Below, in pieces: positions 8,628-16,506 of a stretch of 40,698 nucleotides of DNA. The notes below the pieces were generated by a model. That model did no database searches, was not told the DNA's origin, and was given only the letters and a program-made list of their open reading frames with translations. Position numbers and translations under genes: made by a program. Numbering within the stretch: the stretch's first letter is position 1; the number at the start of each line of letters is the position of its first letter. Source of the DNA: CAYFMS01 sp964491425 (lineage in GTDB: Bacteria; Patescibacteriota; Patescibacteriia; UBA9934); the NCBI GenBank assembly GCA_964491425.1, contig CAZBFR010000001.1:1-40698 (forward strand), read 5' to 3'.

Positions 8628-8651
8628 CCCGGGGTGTGAACCTCGGGTTTT
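8628..8651. terminator. Bidirectional terminator between ABC permease and exported-protein genes
   Basis: CCCGGGG (8628-8634) and CCTCGGG (8641-8647) pair with one wobble around a 6-nt loop. TTTT follows on the plus strand and CTTTTCTTTT on the minus strand. Confidence 0.75.
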
Positions 8652-8660
8652 CGTTATGAA

Positions 8661-9140
8661 TTAGTTTGATATGCCACGATGACCTCTCGGTCTGTGAGCT
8701 CCTTCGCCGATGAACGATCCGAGTGGGATTCCTTGTTCCTCGGCCCATGCTTTGGATTCCTCCATGTGTGTTTTCATTGCCTCTTTTCGTTCCGTCTCGT
8801 CCATGCCTTTAAGGCTTTGTCGAAACGCTTCATGCTCTTCGTGTTTGAGCTTGATTGCCTCCGCTTGTTCAGCGGTAAGCTTTCCATCTTCGACCGCGAT
8901 CGCGAGACGCTCTTCGGCCTCGTCCTTCATACTTTCCGCCATGAGGGCGCGGTGCTCCTCAAATACGGCCTTTACTTCCGCCTCGTTAAGATTGAACCGC
9001 TGTGCGATCGCTGTAATAAGGTCGTTCGGGCCCCCACCCTTTGTTTCGTGCATCGCGAACGTTGTCGAAACACCGACCGTACTTGCACTGACGCCGGCGA
9101 TAATCGCGGCGGCAGCCAAGATTTTCGGGGAATACTTCAT
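8661..9140 (-). CDS. Small exported helical protein, Spy/DUF2680-like, target of the adjacent two-component system
   Basis: A 159-residue protein with a clear signal peptide (basic MKYSPK, Ala/Val-rich core, possible cleavage near residue 28). The rest is charged, predicted all-helical, with the phrases LITAIAQRFNLNEAEV and DGKLTAEQAEAIKLKHEEHE. Repeated NLNEAEV/LTAEQAE motifs recall DUF2680 and, loosely, Spy/CpxP stress chaperones, but no function is proven. I use ATG 9140 rather than GTG 9146. It lies downstream of the kinase gene and has its own promoter bearing the same 11-bp direct repeats as the response-regulator promoter, so it is probably an output of that system. The leader is about 100 nt. 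Confidence 0.75.
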   Translation of the reverse strand: MKYSPKILAAAAIIAGVSASTVGVSTTFAMHETKGGGPNDLITAIAQRFNLNEAEVKAVFEEHRALMAESMKDEAEERLAIAVEDGKLTAEQAEAIKLKHEEHEAFRQSLKGMDETERKEAMKTHMEESKAWAEEQGIPLGSFIGEGAHRPRGHRGISN

Positions 9141-9242
9141 ACTCACAAGAGTTAAGAATTAGGGCAATGCACGGGAGTCGTCGGGATATTTTCAGAGTGC
9201 GCGCTCCAAGAAGTCCCGAATCCGTCCTCGTCTTGCATTTAG

Positions 9243-9276
9243 AATGTACCTTAGGGGCTATGAAGGAATTATGAAG
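9243..9276 (-). promoter_or_regulatory. Response-regulator-type promoter of the exported-protein gene
   Basis: Two CTTCAT half-sites on the minus strand (9276-9271 and 9265-9260), exactly 11 bp apart. Then -10 TACATT (9248-9243), starting 17 nt after the start of the second half-site. The geometry is the same as in the response-regulator promoter at 10932-10965. The upstream repeat overlaps the last codons of the kinase gene. Confidence 0.6.
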
Positions 9277-10237
9277 GCTTGTGGATAGGGAGGATAATCG
9301 TGAAAATCGTGCCTTTTCCAACCTCACTTTCGACCGTAATTTCGCCGTTTAGGGCGTAGACGCTTTCGCTTACAATCGCGAGTCCGAGCCCGCTTCCGCC
9401 CGTTGCGCGGTTATGGCTTTCGTCCGCGCGATAGAAGCGGTCAAAGATCGACGGCAAGTCTTTTTTTGCGATTCCGATTCCGGTGTCTTTTACGGTAATG
9501 ACGATCGACTTGCGCCCAGCGGTCGCGGAAAGCGCAACGCTTCCTTCCGGTTTATTATAAAGAATCGCGTTTTGGATAAGGTTTGTAAGCGCTTGTGTAA
9601 GGAGTCCCGGGCGCGGTTCGAGAATAAAGAGCGACTCCTCGATCGGTTCGGACGTAAGGGTGATCCGTTGTTTTTCCGCAACTGCTTTAAGACGCGAGAC
9701 GGCATCCTCAACCGTTTTAGCAACGGACACGGGTTTGCGCGTTGTACGTTCCTTCGCGTCTTCGAGCTTTGAAAGCACGAGAAGATTATCGACAAGCGCC
9801 GACATTCGATTTACTTCCTCGAGGTGACTCTCGAGTTTTCGTTTATCCGTGTCGCTTTCCGAAAGACTTTTTTCATGCTCGAGGCTCGTTTTTAGAATTG
9901 CGAGTGGAGTTCGTAGTTCGTGCGAGGCGTAACTTAAGAAGCGTTTTTGCTCATTGTACGCGCGCTCGATTGGTCGCAAAGTCATTCCGGCAAACCAGTA
10001 GCTCGCGATTCCGGCAATGATAAGAAGGAAGAGGTTGACGGTTGTTAAACTCTCCATCATGTCGCGCCTTACGTCGCTCACGATTGGTTTAATTCGAAGC
10101 TCGCCCCCGATAATGACCCCGGTCCACTCAATTTTATCGAAACGGTGGCGGACGCGGTTAAAGAAAATAGATTGCGTCGCCGATAATGAAACGGCAAGAA
10201 TAATCGACAAAATGAAAATATAGGCGCCGGTGAGCAT
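9269..10237 (-). CDS. Membrane sensor histidine kinase
   Basis: Autophosphorylating sensor that partners the adjacent OmpR-type regulator. From ATG 10237 it has 322 residues: TM1 (about 2-24), a short extracytoplasmic loop of ~40 residues, TM2 (about 65-87), then the H-box FLSYASHELRTPL with phospho-accepting H106, the N-box (LTNLIQNAILYN), the G1 box VKDTGIGIA, the F-box (FDRFYRADES) and the G2 box GGSGLGLAI. No obvious HAMP or PAS domain. The frame stays open to 10312 inside the regulator gene, but that extension is soluble and Ser/Pro-rich, so I prefer 10237; it is not decisive. The small sensory loop suggests it senses membrane state or a partner, such as the exported protein encoded next. 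Confidence 0.88.
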   Translation of the reverse strand: MLTGAYIFILSIILAVSLSATQSIFFNRVRHRFDKIEWTGVIIGGELRIKPIVSDVRRDMMESLTTVNLFLLIIAGIASYWFAGMTLRPIERAYNEQKRFLSYASHELRTPLAILKTSLEHEKSLSESDTDKRKLESHLEEVNRMSALVDNLLVLSKLEDAKERTTRKPVSVAKTVEDAVSRLKAVAEKQRITLTSEPIEESLFILEPRPGLLTQALTNLIQNAILYNKPEGSVALSATAGRKSIVITVKDTGIGIAKKDLPSIFDRFYRADESHNRATGGSGLGLAIVSESVYALNGEITVESEVGKGTIFTIILPIHKPS

Positions 10238-10259
10238 TAAGCGTGAAGAAACGAAGCGG

Positions 10260-10925
10260 TTAGGCGTCGAGCTTGTAGCCCTTGCCCCAAATGGTTTGTA
10301 TGCGTTTGGCATAGGATTTTGGCAGTTTCTTACGAAGGTTTTTTAAATGGACGTCGACGACGTTGCTAAAGGAATCGAACTCGCGGTCCCAAACATGCTC
10401 GAGAATATCTTCGCGCGTTACAACCGTTTGCTTATTGCGGAGGAAATATTCGAGAAGCGCGAATTCGCGGAGGGTGAGCGTTACGGGTTTTCCGTCGACC
10501 GTGACGGTTTGCGCTTTTGGATCGAGCGTTAGGTTGTCGAGCGTAAGAACGGGGGATTCGAGAAGGTGGGGTCGGCGAGTAAGCGACCGGAGGCGGGCGG
10601 AAAGTTCTTCGAGCGAAAACGGTTTTACGAGATAGTCGTCACCTCCCGCGTCGAGTCCTTCGACGATATCCGACTCCTCGCCCTTTGCCGTAAGAAAAAG
10701 AATTGGCGTGGTAATCCCGTGCGCGCGTAGCGCGAGACAAATCGAGAGACCGTCCTTTCCCGGAAGCATACGGTCGAGAATAATTACGTCGTAGGGATTG
10801 ATCCGGGCGAGCGATTCGCCTTCGTTCCCTTCGTGCGCAATATCAATCGCGTGCCCGCGGTGGCGGAGCGCTTCCGCAAGCGTTAACGCTAGCTTTTGCT
10901 CATCTTCGACGAGAAGGAGTTTCAT
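10260..10925 (-). CDS. OmpR/PhoB-family response regulator
   Basis: DNA-binding regulator phosphorylated by the downstream-encoded kinase, 221 residues. The receiver domain has the acidic pair E7-D8, phospho-acceptor D51 in ILDRMLPG, T79 and K101 in YLVKPF. The C-terminal winged helix (about 125-221) has the expected TLREFALLEYFLRN and the ending VDVHLKNLRKKL...RIQTIWGKGYKL. The ATG lies 6 nt after a TAGGAT -10, suggesting a leaderless transcript. Two perfect 11-bp tandem repeats overlap the -35 region, the spacing OmpR/PhoB proteins recognise, so the operon is probably autoregulated. Regulator and kinase genes are 22 bp apart. Confidence 0.95.
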   Translation of the reverse strand: MKLLLVEDEQKLALTLAEALRHRGHAIDIAHEGNEGESLARINPYDVIILDRMLPGKDGLSICLALRAHGITTPILFLTAKGEESDIVEGLDAGGDDYLVKPFSLEELSARLRSLTRRPHLLESPVLTLDNLTLDPKAQTVTVDGKPVTLTLREFALLEYFLRNKQTVVTREDILEHVWDREFDSFSNVVDVHLKNLRKKLPKSYAKRIQTIWGKGYKLDA

Positions 10926-10931
10926 GGGCCT

Positions 10932-10965
10932 ATCCTAGCCGAAAAACAATGAAGAAACAATGAAG
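10932..10965 (-). promoter_or_regulatory. Promoter with 11-bp tandem repeats ahead of the response regulator
   Basis: AAACAATGAAG occurs twice in immediate tandem on the plus strand (10944-10954, 10955-10965), that is CTTCATTGTTT twice on the minus strand. The -10 TAGGAT (10937-10932) begins 17 nt after the start of the second repeat. A weak -35, TTGTTT, lies inside the repeats. The start codon follows after 6 nt. Confidence 0.65.
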
Positions 10966-11451
10966 TTAGAAAAGAATGACGAGCGTATAGACGAGGAACA
11001 CGGTCGCAAGGAGAATGTTGATTCCCATTCCTACGACAACGGCAATTAAAGAAAACGTTGCGGATCGAAGGGCGGAGAGGTGGTGCTTCATTTGTACGAG
11101 TTCCGCGAGAAGAACGCCGAGGAAGAGGCCGAGGAAAAGACCGAAAGGAGGAAATGAAATAAGCCCAATAATCATTCCGACAAACCCCGAGATCAACGAA
11201 ACTTTGTTTGCTCCCCCGAGTTTTGCGCCGATAAGACCCGAAGAATAGTCGACCGCGATCGACGCGAGCGTAATAAGTCCGAGCGCCAAGAGTTGCCAGC
11301 CGTTAAACGTTTGGTATTTATCCGCAATCGCGTAGACGAGTGTCGAAATAAAGAGGAGCGGGATTCCGGGCATCGTCGGGATCCAGGTCAAAAGCCAGCC
11401 GACAACAAGAATCGGGACGAGGACAGCTTCGGGAGGGATTGTTGGGAACAT
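10966..11451 (-). CDS. DUF456 family membrane protein
   Basis: Integral membrane protein of unknown function, 161 residues with about four to five hydrophobic segments. Glycine-rich helices and the phrases GLIGAKLGGANK and FPPFGLFLGLFLGVLLAEL match the DUF456 pattern (a conserved GAKxGGASK-like segment, then a PPxGxxxGxxxGxxxxE segment). The start was set at ATG 11451. An alternative ATG at 11472 would place the first codons inside the divergent CsoR operator. The short distance to csoR raises the possibility that copper repressor binding also affects this gene, but no clear minus-strand promoter is visible. Confidence 0.75.
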   Translation of the reverse strand: MFPTIPPEAVLVPILVVGWLLTWIPTMPGIPLLFISTLVYAIADKYQTFNGWQLLALGLITLASIAVDYSSGLIGAKLGGANKVSLISGFVGMIIGLISFPPFGLFLGLFLGVLLAELVQMKHHLSALRSATFSLIAVVVGMGINILLATVFLVYTLVILF

Positions 11452-11465
11452 AGTGGATAAGGGTC

Positions 11466-11493
11466 TTGACATACCCCCAGGGGGGTATACGAT
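11466..11493 (+). promoter_or_regulatory. Copper-responsive promoter with CsoR operator
   Basis: -35 TTGACA (11466-11471), 16-bp spacer, -10 TACGAT (11488-11493). The palindrome ATACCCCC-AG-GGGGGTAT (11471-11488) fills the spacer. G/C-tract palindromes of this type are the known CsoR operator class, so apo-repressor would block RNA polymerase. The ATG of csoR is 7 nt after the -10. Confidence 0.8.
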
Positions 11494-11500
11494 AGGGGAT

Positions 11501-11773
11501 ATGAAGAAGAAGCCAACAAAGGAAGATGGAATTATTCGGCGGTTGAAGATTCTCGAGGGGCAGGTACGCGGATTGCAAGAAATGGTTGCAAGTGGTGCCT
11601 ACTGTGTAGACATTATCACACAAACCTCGGCTGTAAAAAGCGGACTCTCAAAGTTAGAGGATCTTCTCCTTGAGGGGCACCTCGGACACTGCGTTGTCAA
11701 TCAAGTAAAACGAGGAGAAGAAAAAAATGCGATCGCTGAAATTCTCAAAGTTTATCAACTTAAACGTAAATAA
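11501..11773 (+). CDS. csoR: CsoR-family copper-sensing repressor
   Basis: Cytoplasmic all-helical repressor (formerly DUF156) that leaves DNA when Cu(I) binds. The 90-residue protein has the Cu(I) ligand set C35-x24-H60-x3-C64, which is exactly the spacing of M. tuberculosis CsoR (C36, H61, C65). Family phrases RRLKILEGQVRGLQ and GHLGHCV are present. It heads a copper operon with the ATPase, the HMA-TauE-like protein and the cupredoxin, and its own promoter contains a CsoR-type operator, giving negative autoregulation. I set the start at ATG 11501 because the longer frame would begin upstream of the -35. Confidence 0.93.
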   Translation: MKKKPTKEDGIIRRLKILEGQVRGLQEMVASGAYCVDIITQTSAVKSGLSKLEDLLLEGHLGHCVVNQVKRGEEKNAIAEILKVYQLKRK

Positions 11774-11774
11774 T

Positions 11775-13949
11775 ATGAAGACAACAACACTTGGGATTAA
11801 GGGAATGCACTGTGCGTCCTGTGTTCTTACGCTCGAGAAGGCGCTTAAGGCGGTTCCGGGCGTGAAAGAGGCTCGGGTAAATTTCGCGAGCGAGAAGGCG
11901 ACGGTCGAGTCGGAGGAGCACCTTGAACATGGCGCGATCCAGTCGGCGGTAGAGAAGGCGGGATACGGGGTCGTAAAGGAGGAGCCGGAGGGTCATCCCT
12001 CTAAACATGAGCACGGTTCAGGCAATGTTGACGCGCTTAGTCTGTCGGTACGGATCTCTATTCCAATCGTTGTTAGCACGATTCTTCTCATGGCCTACGA
12101 GATGGCGAGTCGGGTAGGTTGGGTTCCTATGATGGGAGAGCGAGTTGAAGATTTTTTCCATCATCTTCTCCCTGTTTTTGCAACGTACATGCTCTTTGCG
12201 GTTGGGGCGCCCTATTTACGGGGGCTCGCGCGTTTTGTGCGGACGGGAAGGGCGGATATGGACGCGCTCGTTGGGCTTGGAACGCTTACGGCGTTTATTT
12301 ATAGCTTCTTTGTATCGGTGTTTGTTGAGGCGGGCATGTTTTATTACGACGTAACGATTGTTGTTGTCGGATTTATTACGTTTGGAAAGTATCTCGAGGC
12401 GAAGTCAAAGAAAAAAACGGGAGAGGCAATGCGATCCCTTTTGACGCTCCAGGCTAAAACAGCCGTTGTACAAAGGGATGGGAAAGAAGTAACCGTTCCG
12501 ATTGCCGATGTACGAAAGGGAGATCTTATCATTGTAAAACCGGGTCAAAGAATTCCGGTCGACGGAATTGTTGCCGAAGGGATCGCCGTCGTTGACGAAT
12601 CGACGTTAACGGGAGAGGCGATTCCGCAAGAGCGCGAGGTGGGCGCGGTGGTTCGAGCGGGGACGGTTTGTACGACTTCGGCGTTTACTATGACGGCGGT
12701 TGGAGTTGGTAGCGACACGCTTCTTGCGCGAATTATCGCGCTTGTCGAATCGGCACAGGGTTCGAAGGCTCCGCTTGAGCGTCTCGCGGATCGTGTCGCG
12801 TCGGTTTTTGTTCCGGCCGTTCTCGTTATTGCGTTTATTACATTCTTCGTTTGGTTGTTCTTTGGAACGTTCGCGCAGGCACTCGTCGCGTTTGTAAGTG
12901 TGCTTGTAATTGCTTGTCCTTGCGCGCTCGGTCTTGCCGTTCCAACGGCGATGATTGTTGGAGTCGGACGTGGGGCAAAGCGAGGAATTTTAATTAAGAA
13001 TGCGGAGGCGCTCGAGTCACTCGCGAAGGTAAACGCGCTCGTCTTTGATAAGACGGGAACGCTGACCGAAGGAAAGGCGGAGGTTGTTTCCGAGAAACTT
13101 CTCGCGGATAAGGAGCAGGTGTATCGAACACTTCTTGCGATTGAATCCCTTTCCGATCACCCGATTGCCGAGGCGATCGTCCGATTTGTCGAGTCGAAGG
13201 GAGCTCAAAAGACGAAGGCTTCGGGACTTGTAAATACTCCGGGCGTGGGTGTTTCCGCGGAGGTTAAGGGGGTAATGTACTTTGTTGGTGGATCGGCGCT
13301 CCTTGCGTCACTTCGTCTCAAGGACGACGAAGAGGTCGAGGGCGCTGTCGTCTATCTTGCAACAAAAACCGAGATCCTTGCTCGATTCACGCTACAAGAT
13401 ACGATAAAGGTTGGCGCGAAAGAAGCGATTCTACGTCTTAAGAAAATCGGGATGCGTCTTGTTCTTGCGAGTGGAGACCGAGACGAGGTTGCGCAAAAAA
13501 TTGCCGCGGAACTCGGGATCTCCGAGGTACTATCGAGCGTTCTTCCGGACGCGAAGGCCGAAAAAATTCGCGCACTCCAAAAAGAGGGGCTTCGTGTCGC
13601 AATGGTTGGAGATGGAGTGAACGACGCGCCGGCACTTGCGGTGGCTGACGTTTCAATTGCGATGGCCACGGGTTCGGATATCTCCATTGAAGCGAGTGAC
13701 CTTATTCTTCTTAACGGTGATATTGCAAAAATTACGGAGGCGCTTACGCTCGCTAGAGCGACACGGTCGCTTATGAAGCAAAATCTGTTTTGGGCCTTTG
13801 CGTATAATACAATCGGTATTCCGGTTGCGGCGGGTGTTCTCTATCCGGTCTTTGGCATTCTCCTTTCGCCGATTCTTGCGGGACTCGCTATGGCACTTTC
13901 AAGCATTTCGGTTGTTCTCAATAGTTTGAGGTTAAGTTATAAACGCTAA
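11775..13949 (+). CDS. copA: P1B-type Cu(I)-exporting ATPase
   Basis: Exports Cu(I) from the cytoplasm at the cost of ATP. The 724 residues contain one N-terminal heavy-metal-associated domain (GMHCASC, C13 and C16), a His-rich linker, transmembrane helices with the ion-binding CPC motif (C381-P-C383), the phosphorylated aspartate D425 in DKTGT, the nucleotide-domain HP motif (SDHPIAEA), GDGVNDAPALA, and the C-terminal YNTIGIPVAAG and MALSSISVVLNSLRL segments that mark the Cu(I) subgroup (P1B-1). The start is one base after the csoR stop (TAATATG). The length is normal for a one-HMA CopA. Confidence 0.95.
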   Translation: MKTTTLGIKGMHCASCVLTLEKALKAVPGVKEARVNFASEKATVESEEHLEHGAIQSAVEKAGYGVVKEEPEGHPSKHEHGSGNVDALSLSVRISIPIVVSTILLMAYEMASRVGWVPMMGERVEDFFHHLLPVFATYMLFAVGAPYLRGLARFVRTGRADMDALVGLGTLTAFIYSFFVSVFVEAGMFYYDVTIVVVGFITFGKYLEAKSKKKTGEAMRSLLTLQAKTAVVQRDGKEVTVPIADVRKGDLIIVKPGQRIPVDGIVAEGIAVVDESTLTGEAIPQEREVGAVVRAGTVCTTSAFTMTAVGVGSDTLLARIIALVESAQGSKAPLERLADRVASVFVPAVLVIAFITFFVWLFFGTFAQALVAFVSVLVIACPCALGLAVPTAMIVGVGRGAKRGILIKNAEALESLAKVNALVFDKTGTLTEGKAEVVSEKLLADKEQVYRTLLAIESLSDHPIAEAIVRFVESKGAQKTKASGLVNTPGVGVSAEVKGVMYFVGGSALLASLRLKDDEEVEGAVVYLATKTEILARFTLQDTIKVGAKEAILRLKKIGMRLVLASGDRDEVAQKIAAELGISEVLSSVLPDAKAEKIRALQKEGLRVAMVGDGVNDAPALAVADVSIAMATGSDISIEASDLILLNGDIAKITEALTLARATRSLMKQNLFWAFAYNTIGIPVAAGVLYPVFGILLSPILAGLAMALSSISVVLNSLRLSYKR

Positions 13950-13950
13950 T

Positions 13951-14919
13951 ATGAAAAAGGTTCTTTCGGTTCAGGGGATGCACTGTGCTTCTTGTGAGAT
14001 CGTTATTACAGACGCTGTGCGAGATTATCGCGCAAGTCTTTGCCCGGACGTCTCCCTAAAGCAAAAAACAATCACGGTCGAGATTGAAAACGAAGATGAA
14101 TTAAAGAAGCTTGAGGCGGATCTCGCACCAATTCTCGAAAAGTTTGGATATAGAATTGGAACCGCTCCGCGATCCTCGTCGGATCTTTTCGGAGCATTCC
14201 TTCTCGCGGTGATTGTCCTTGGTCTCTTCGCACTATTACAAAAAGCTGGAGTTTTTTCCGGGGTTTCTCTCGAGGAGATGAATTATCTTACGGCGTTTAT
14301 CGTAGGAGTGATCGCCTCGTTCTCGACATGTCTCGTTGTTGTCGGGGGCTTTGTCCTTGCACTTTCCGCCGAAGCGTCGACAATCGGTGTACGAACACGG
14401 TCGATTGCCCTATTTCACCTTAGCCGTCTCGCCTCGTTTACGCTCCTTGGCGGACTTCTCGGACTTATCTCAAAATCGATACAGCTCTCCGCGACGGGGG
14501 CCGTCGTTTTACAAGTAATCGTTGCGCTTGTCCTTCTCCTTCTCGGACTCAATCTTCTCTCCGTTACGACAAAGGCGATTCGTTTTCCGGCTCGAATAAA
14601 GAAGGCGTTTGACGGATCTCGTTTCGCGGTCGGAACGTTCGCACCGATAGCGTTTGGCGCCGTAACGTTCTTCCTCCCGTGCGGATTTACCCAATCTATG
14701 CAGGTCTATACGCTCACAACGGGAAGCTTTGTCGCCGGAGCGCTTACGATGCTTTCGTTCGCGCTTGGAACCCTTCCGGTCCTTCTCGCGCTCTCTTACG
14801 GCGGGTACCAACTCGTGCAATCAAAACGCAAGCAGTTCTTTTATCAGGCGATTGGGTTTATTATTATAGGGTTCGCATTATTCACTCTTGTAAGCGCGGT
14901 TCGATTCTTCTTCCTATGA
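13951..14919 (+). CDS. HMA domain fused to a TauE/SafE (DsbD-like) membrane protein
   Basis: A 322-residue protein with an N-terminal heavy-metal-associated domain (GMHCASC, C12 and C15), then six to seven membrane helices. The membrane part has two cysteine motifs at equivalent helix starts, ASFSTCLVVVGGF and TFFLPCGFTQSMQ, the pattern of the COG2836/UreH-like relatives of DsbD and CcdA. In copper operons of many bacteria such proteins accompany CopA and a cupredoxin and are thought to move metal or reducing equivalents across the membrane; this remains inference. Junctions: TAATATG with copA, ATGA overlap with the next gene. Confidence 0.85.
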   Translation: MKKVLSVQGMHCASCEIVITDAVRDYRASLCPDVSLKQKTITVEIENEDELKKLEADLAPILEKFGYRIGTAPRSSSDLFGAFLLAVIVLGLFALLQKAGVFSGVSLEEMNYLTAFIVGVIASFSTCLVVVGGFVLALSAEASTIGVRTRSIALFHLSRLASFTLLGGLLGLISKSIQLSATGAVVLQVIVALVLLLLGLNLLSVTTKAIRFPARIKKAFDGSRFAVGTFAPIAFGAVTFFLPCGFTQSMQVYTLTTGSFVAGALTMLSFALGTLPVLLALSYGGYQLVQSKRKQFFYQAIGFIIIGFALFTLVSAVRFFFL

Positions 14920-15302
14920 AAAATGCTCTCTATTTTTTAGCGGTGATCGTAGTAGTTCTTCTTGCGGTGTTTCTTGGGAGGTCGAAGGCGCCTGTTGAAA
15001 CCGGATCTTCGGTTGTGATTGAAAACGGTGTGCAAACGATTTTTCTTACCGCGAAAGAAGGGTATTCGCCACAGGCGATCGTTGCAACGAGCGGAATTCC
15101 GACAAACCTCGTCGTCAAAACGCGTGGTACGTACGATTGTTCGGCGAGTCTTGTAATCCCGAAACTCCGAACGCAAATGATTCTTCCTCCTGTTGGAGAG
15201 ACGGTTATTCCAATTCCTGAAACTCAAACCTATGGAACGCTCGACGGAGCGTGTAGCATGGGAATGTACCGATTCTCAATCGATTTTACGGCGTCATCGT
15301 AA
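14916..15302 (+). CDS. Exported cupredoxin-like protein
   Basis: 128 residues with an N-terminal membrane anchor or signal (MKNALYFLAVIVVVLLAVFL), then a cupredoxin-like beta domain. Candidate copper ligands are the Cys in TYDCSASLVIP and the C-terminal GACSMGMY cluster (Cys, Met, Met), as in the plastocyanin-like domains of copper operons. A classical type-1 His pair is not evident, so it may be a Cu(I) carrier rather than an electron carrier. Elsewhere this domain is often fused to the TauE/SafE-like protein; here it is a separate gene overlapping it by ATGA. Its last 9 bp overlap the convergent glycosidase gene. Confidence 0.8.
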   Translation: MKNALYFLAVIVVVLLAVFLGRSKAPVETGSSVVIENGVQTIFLTAKEGYSPQAIVATSGIPTNLVVKTRGTYDCSASLVIPKLRTQMILPPVGETVIPIPETQTYGTLDGACSMGMYRFSIDFTASS

Positions 15303-16022
15303 ATATCCGGCGATCACGTTTGGAACGTCTGCGGAATAAATATCGAAGTCACCGTTCTTCCTCGTGAGCGAAAGGCCGGTCGACGGACCACCGTCGAGAT
15401 TTCCGGCAATAGAAAATTCTTCCGGTTGAATCGAGAGCCACTGCGCCATCTCAAAAAGCGACACTTCTCCGCGTTTAGTTAAAATGACATAATCCCGGCC
15501 ATTTTTATCCTCCGCAAGAATCGTACGGGAAGCGTAACGGCGAGAGTCTTCGGCGATTAAATTCTCACCATTGTAAAGAAGTGTTGGAAACGAAAGAAGT
15601 GCGTCAACGACCGGTTCGGTTTGTGGTTCTTTTGGGAGATAGGAGAGCTCGAGCCCTGTTTGGGTTACTTCGACGAGGAATGTGTAGCTCGCTGTATCTT
15701 CTTGCTGGTTTGGGGACGGCCAGGGCGTCGTTCCCGTCGTTCCATCGTTTTTTAAATATCCGGTCGGCTGTTCTTCGTCGTCAAAGTAAGAGCCGTTAAA
15801 AACAAGGGTTGCGTTAAGGGCGTCCTTCCATTCTTTTACGGATTTTGGTTTTGTTGGATCATTTTCGAGCGCGAATTCGTTCGCGTATTTATAAAGAGGC
15901 ACGACCGTAAATACAACCGTACGATCGCCGAACGTCATTTTTCGTTGGTCGAGCGGTTTAGGGAGCGCGATTACGTAGAGAATTGCGAATGCAACCGGGA
16001 GAATGACAAGAAATTTTTTCAT
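15294..16022 (-). CDS. Exported phosphodiester glycosidase (NAGPA)-like protein
   Basis: 242 residues with an N-terminal signal anchor (MKKFLVILPVAFAILYVIALP). The remainder shows marks of the phosphodiester glycosidase / NAGPA family (PF09992): LVFNGSYFDD, a central SRRYASRTILAEDKNG..VIL stretch, and the C-terminal NLDGGPSTGL motif with the conserved DGG. Family members cleave GlcNAc-1-phosphodiesters or related surface glycans. It begins 8 nt after the toxin stop, so it may share the toxin-antitoxin transcript. It converges on the copper operon with a 9-bp overlap and no visible terminator between them. Confidence 0.78.
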   Translation of the reverse strand: MKKFLVILPVAFAILYVIALPKPLDQRKMTFGDRTVVFTVVPLYKYANEFALENDPTKPKSVKEWKDALNATLVFNGSYFDDEEQPTGYLKNDGTTGTTPWPSPNQQEDTASYTFLVEVTQTGLELSYLPKEPQTEPVVDALLSFPTLLYNGENLIAEDSRRYASRTILAEDKNGRDYVILTKRGEVSLFEMAQWLSIQPEEFSIAGNLDGGPSTGLSLTRKNGDFDIYSADVPNVIAGYLR

Positions 16023-16030
16023 GAAAACGA

Positions 16031-16282
16031 TTATCGTTTAGTACGATACGTTGTATCCGATCTTTTTTCCAGTATTAAAATTTGATTTGTATGATCCGTC
16101 AGATGCTTGAAGATGATTCTGTGTTGACCTACCCGCACTCGGAATACGTCGTTTCGTCCGGCAAGTTTACGTACATCGAGTCCATCGATAGTATTGTTGA
16201 CAATCCGTTCGATTATTTCGGTGAGCTTTCTTCGCTGCTTTTCTTCAAGTTTTTTCAGAACCTTTTTGATCCGGTCGACCAT
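16031..16282 (-). CDS. RelE/ParE-superfamily toxin
   Basis: 83-residue basic protein with the RelE fold pattern: two N-terminal helices (DRIKKVLKKLEEKQRRKL), a DVRKLAG segment, then DVFRVRVGQHRIIF and the ending LILEKRSDTTY. Homologues cleave mRNA on the ribosome (RelE) or inhibit gyrase (ParE); sequence by eye cannot separate the two. It is encoded 2 bp after the antitoxin gene, the usual antitoxin-first order. Confidence 0.82.
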   Translation of the reverse strand: MVDRIKKVLKKLEEKQRRKLTEIIERIVNNTIDGLDVRKLAGRNDVFRVRVGQHRIIFKHLTDHTNQILILEKRSDTTYRTKR

Positions 16283-16284
16283 AC

Positions 16285-16506
16285 CTAGAGCGATTTCAAA
16301 ATCGCAAGGAGTTCAGTTGCGGGAATACCGCCTCTCTTCAGTTTTGTAAAATCGATAACTGTTTCCCATCCATCTTCTTCGACGGGAGCGATGCGAAAAA
16401 TAGGTTTTGATTTACGCATCACGACAAAACTATCGCCCTTTGCGACGCGCCTTTCGTATTTCGCGACATTTTCACGAAGATCTTTTAGATGAATTCGGTT
16501 GTCCAT
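16285..16506 (-). CDS. Phd/YefM-family antitoxin
   Basis: 73-residue protein with the Phd/YefM N-terminal DNA-binding pattern (HLKDLRENVAKYERRVAKGDSFVVMRKSKPIFRIAPV) read here as short segments: LKDLREN, VAKGDSF and KPIFRI. The C-terminal ~30 residues would wrap and neutralise the toxin. The ATG at 16506 sits at the edge of tandem TAAGATTATC repeats, consistent with autorepression by the antitoxin. Confidence 0.8.
   Translation of the reverse strand: MDNRIHLKDLRENVAKYERRVAKGDSFVVMRKSKPIFRIAPVEEDGWETVIDFTKLKRGGIPATELLAILKSL

Noticed and set aside
10238..10312. Longer start for the histidine kinase (75 bp further upstream)
   Set aside because: The extension lies inside the response-regulator gene and gives an unlikely Ser/Pro/Ala-rich prefix; ATG 10237 places TM1 at the N-terminus. 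Not fully excluded.
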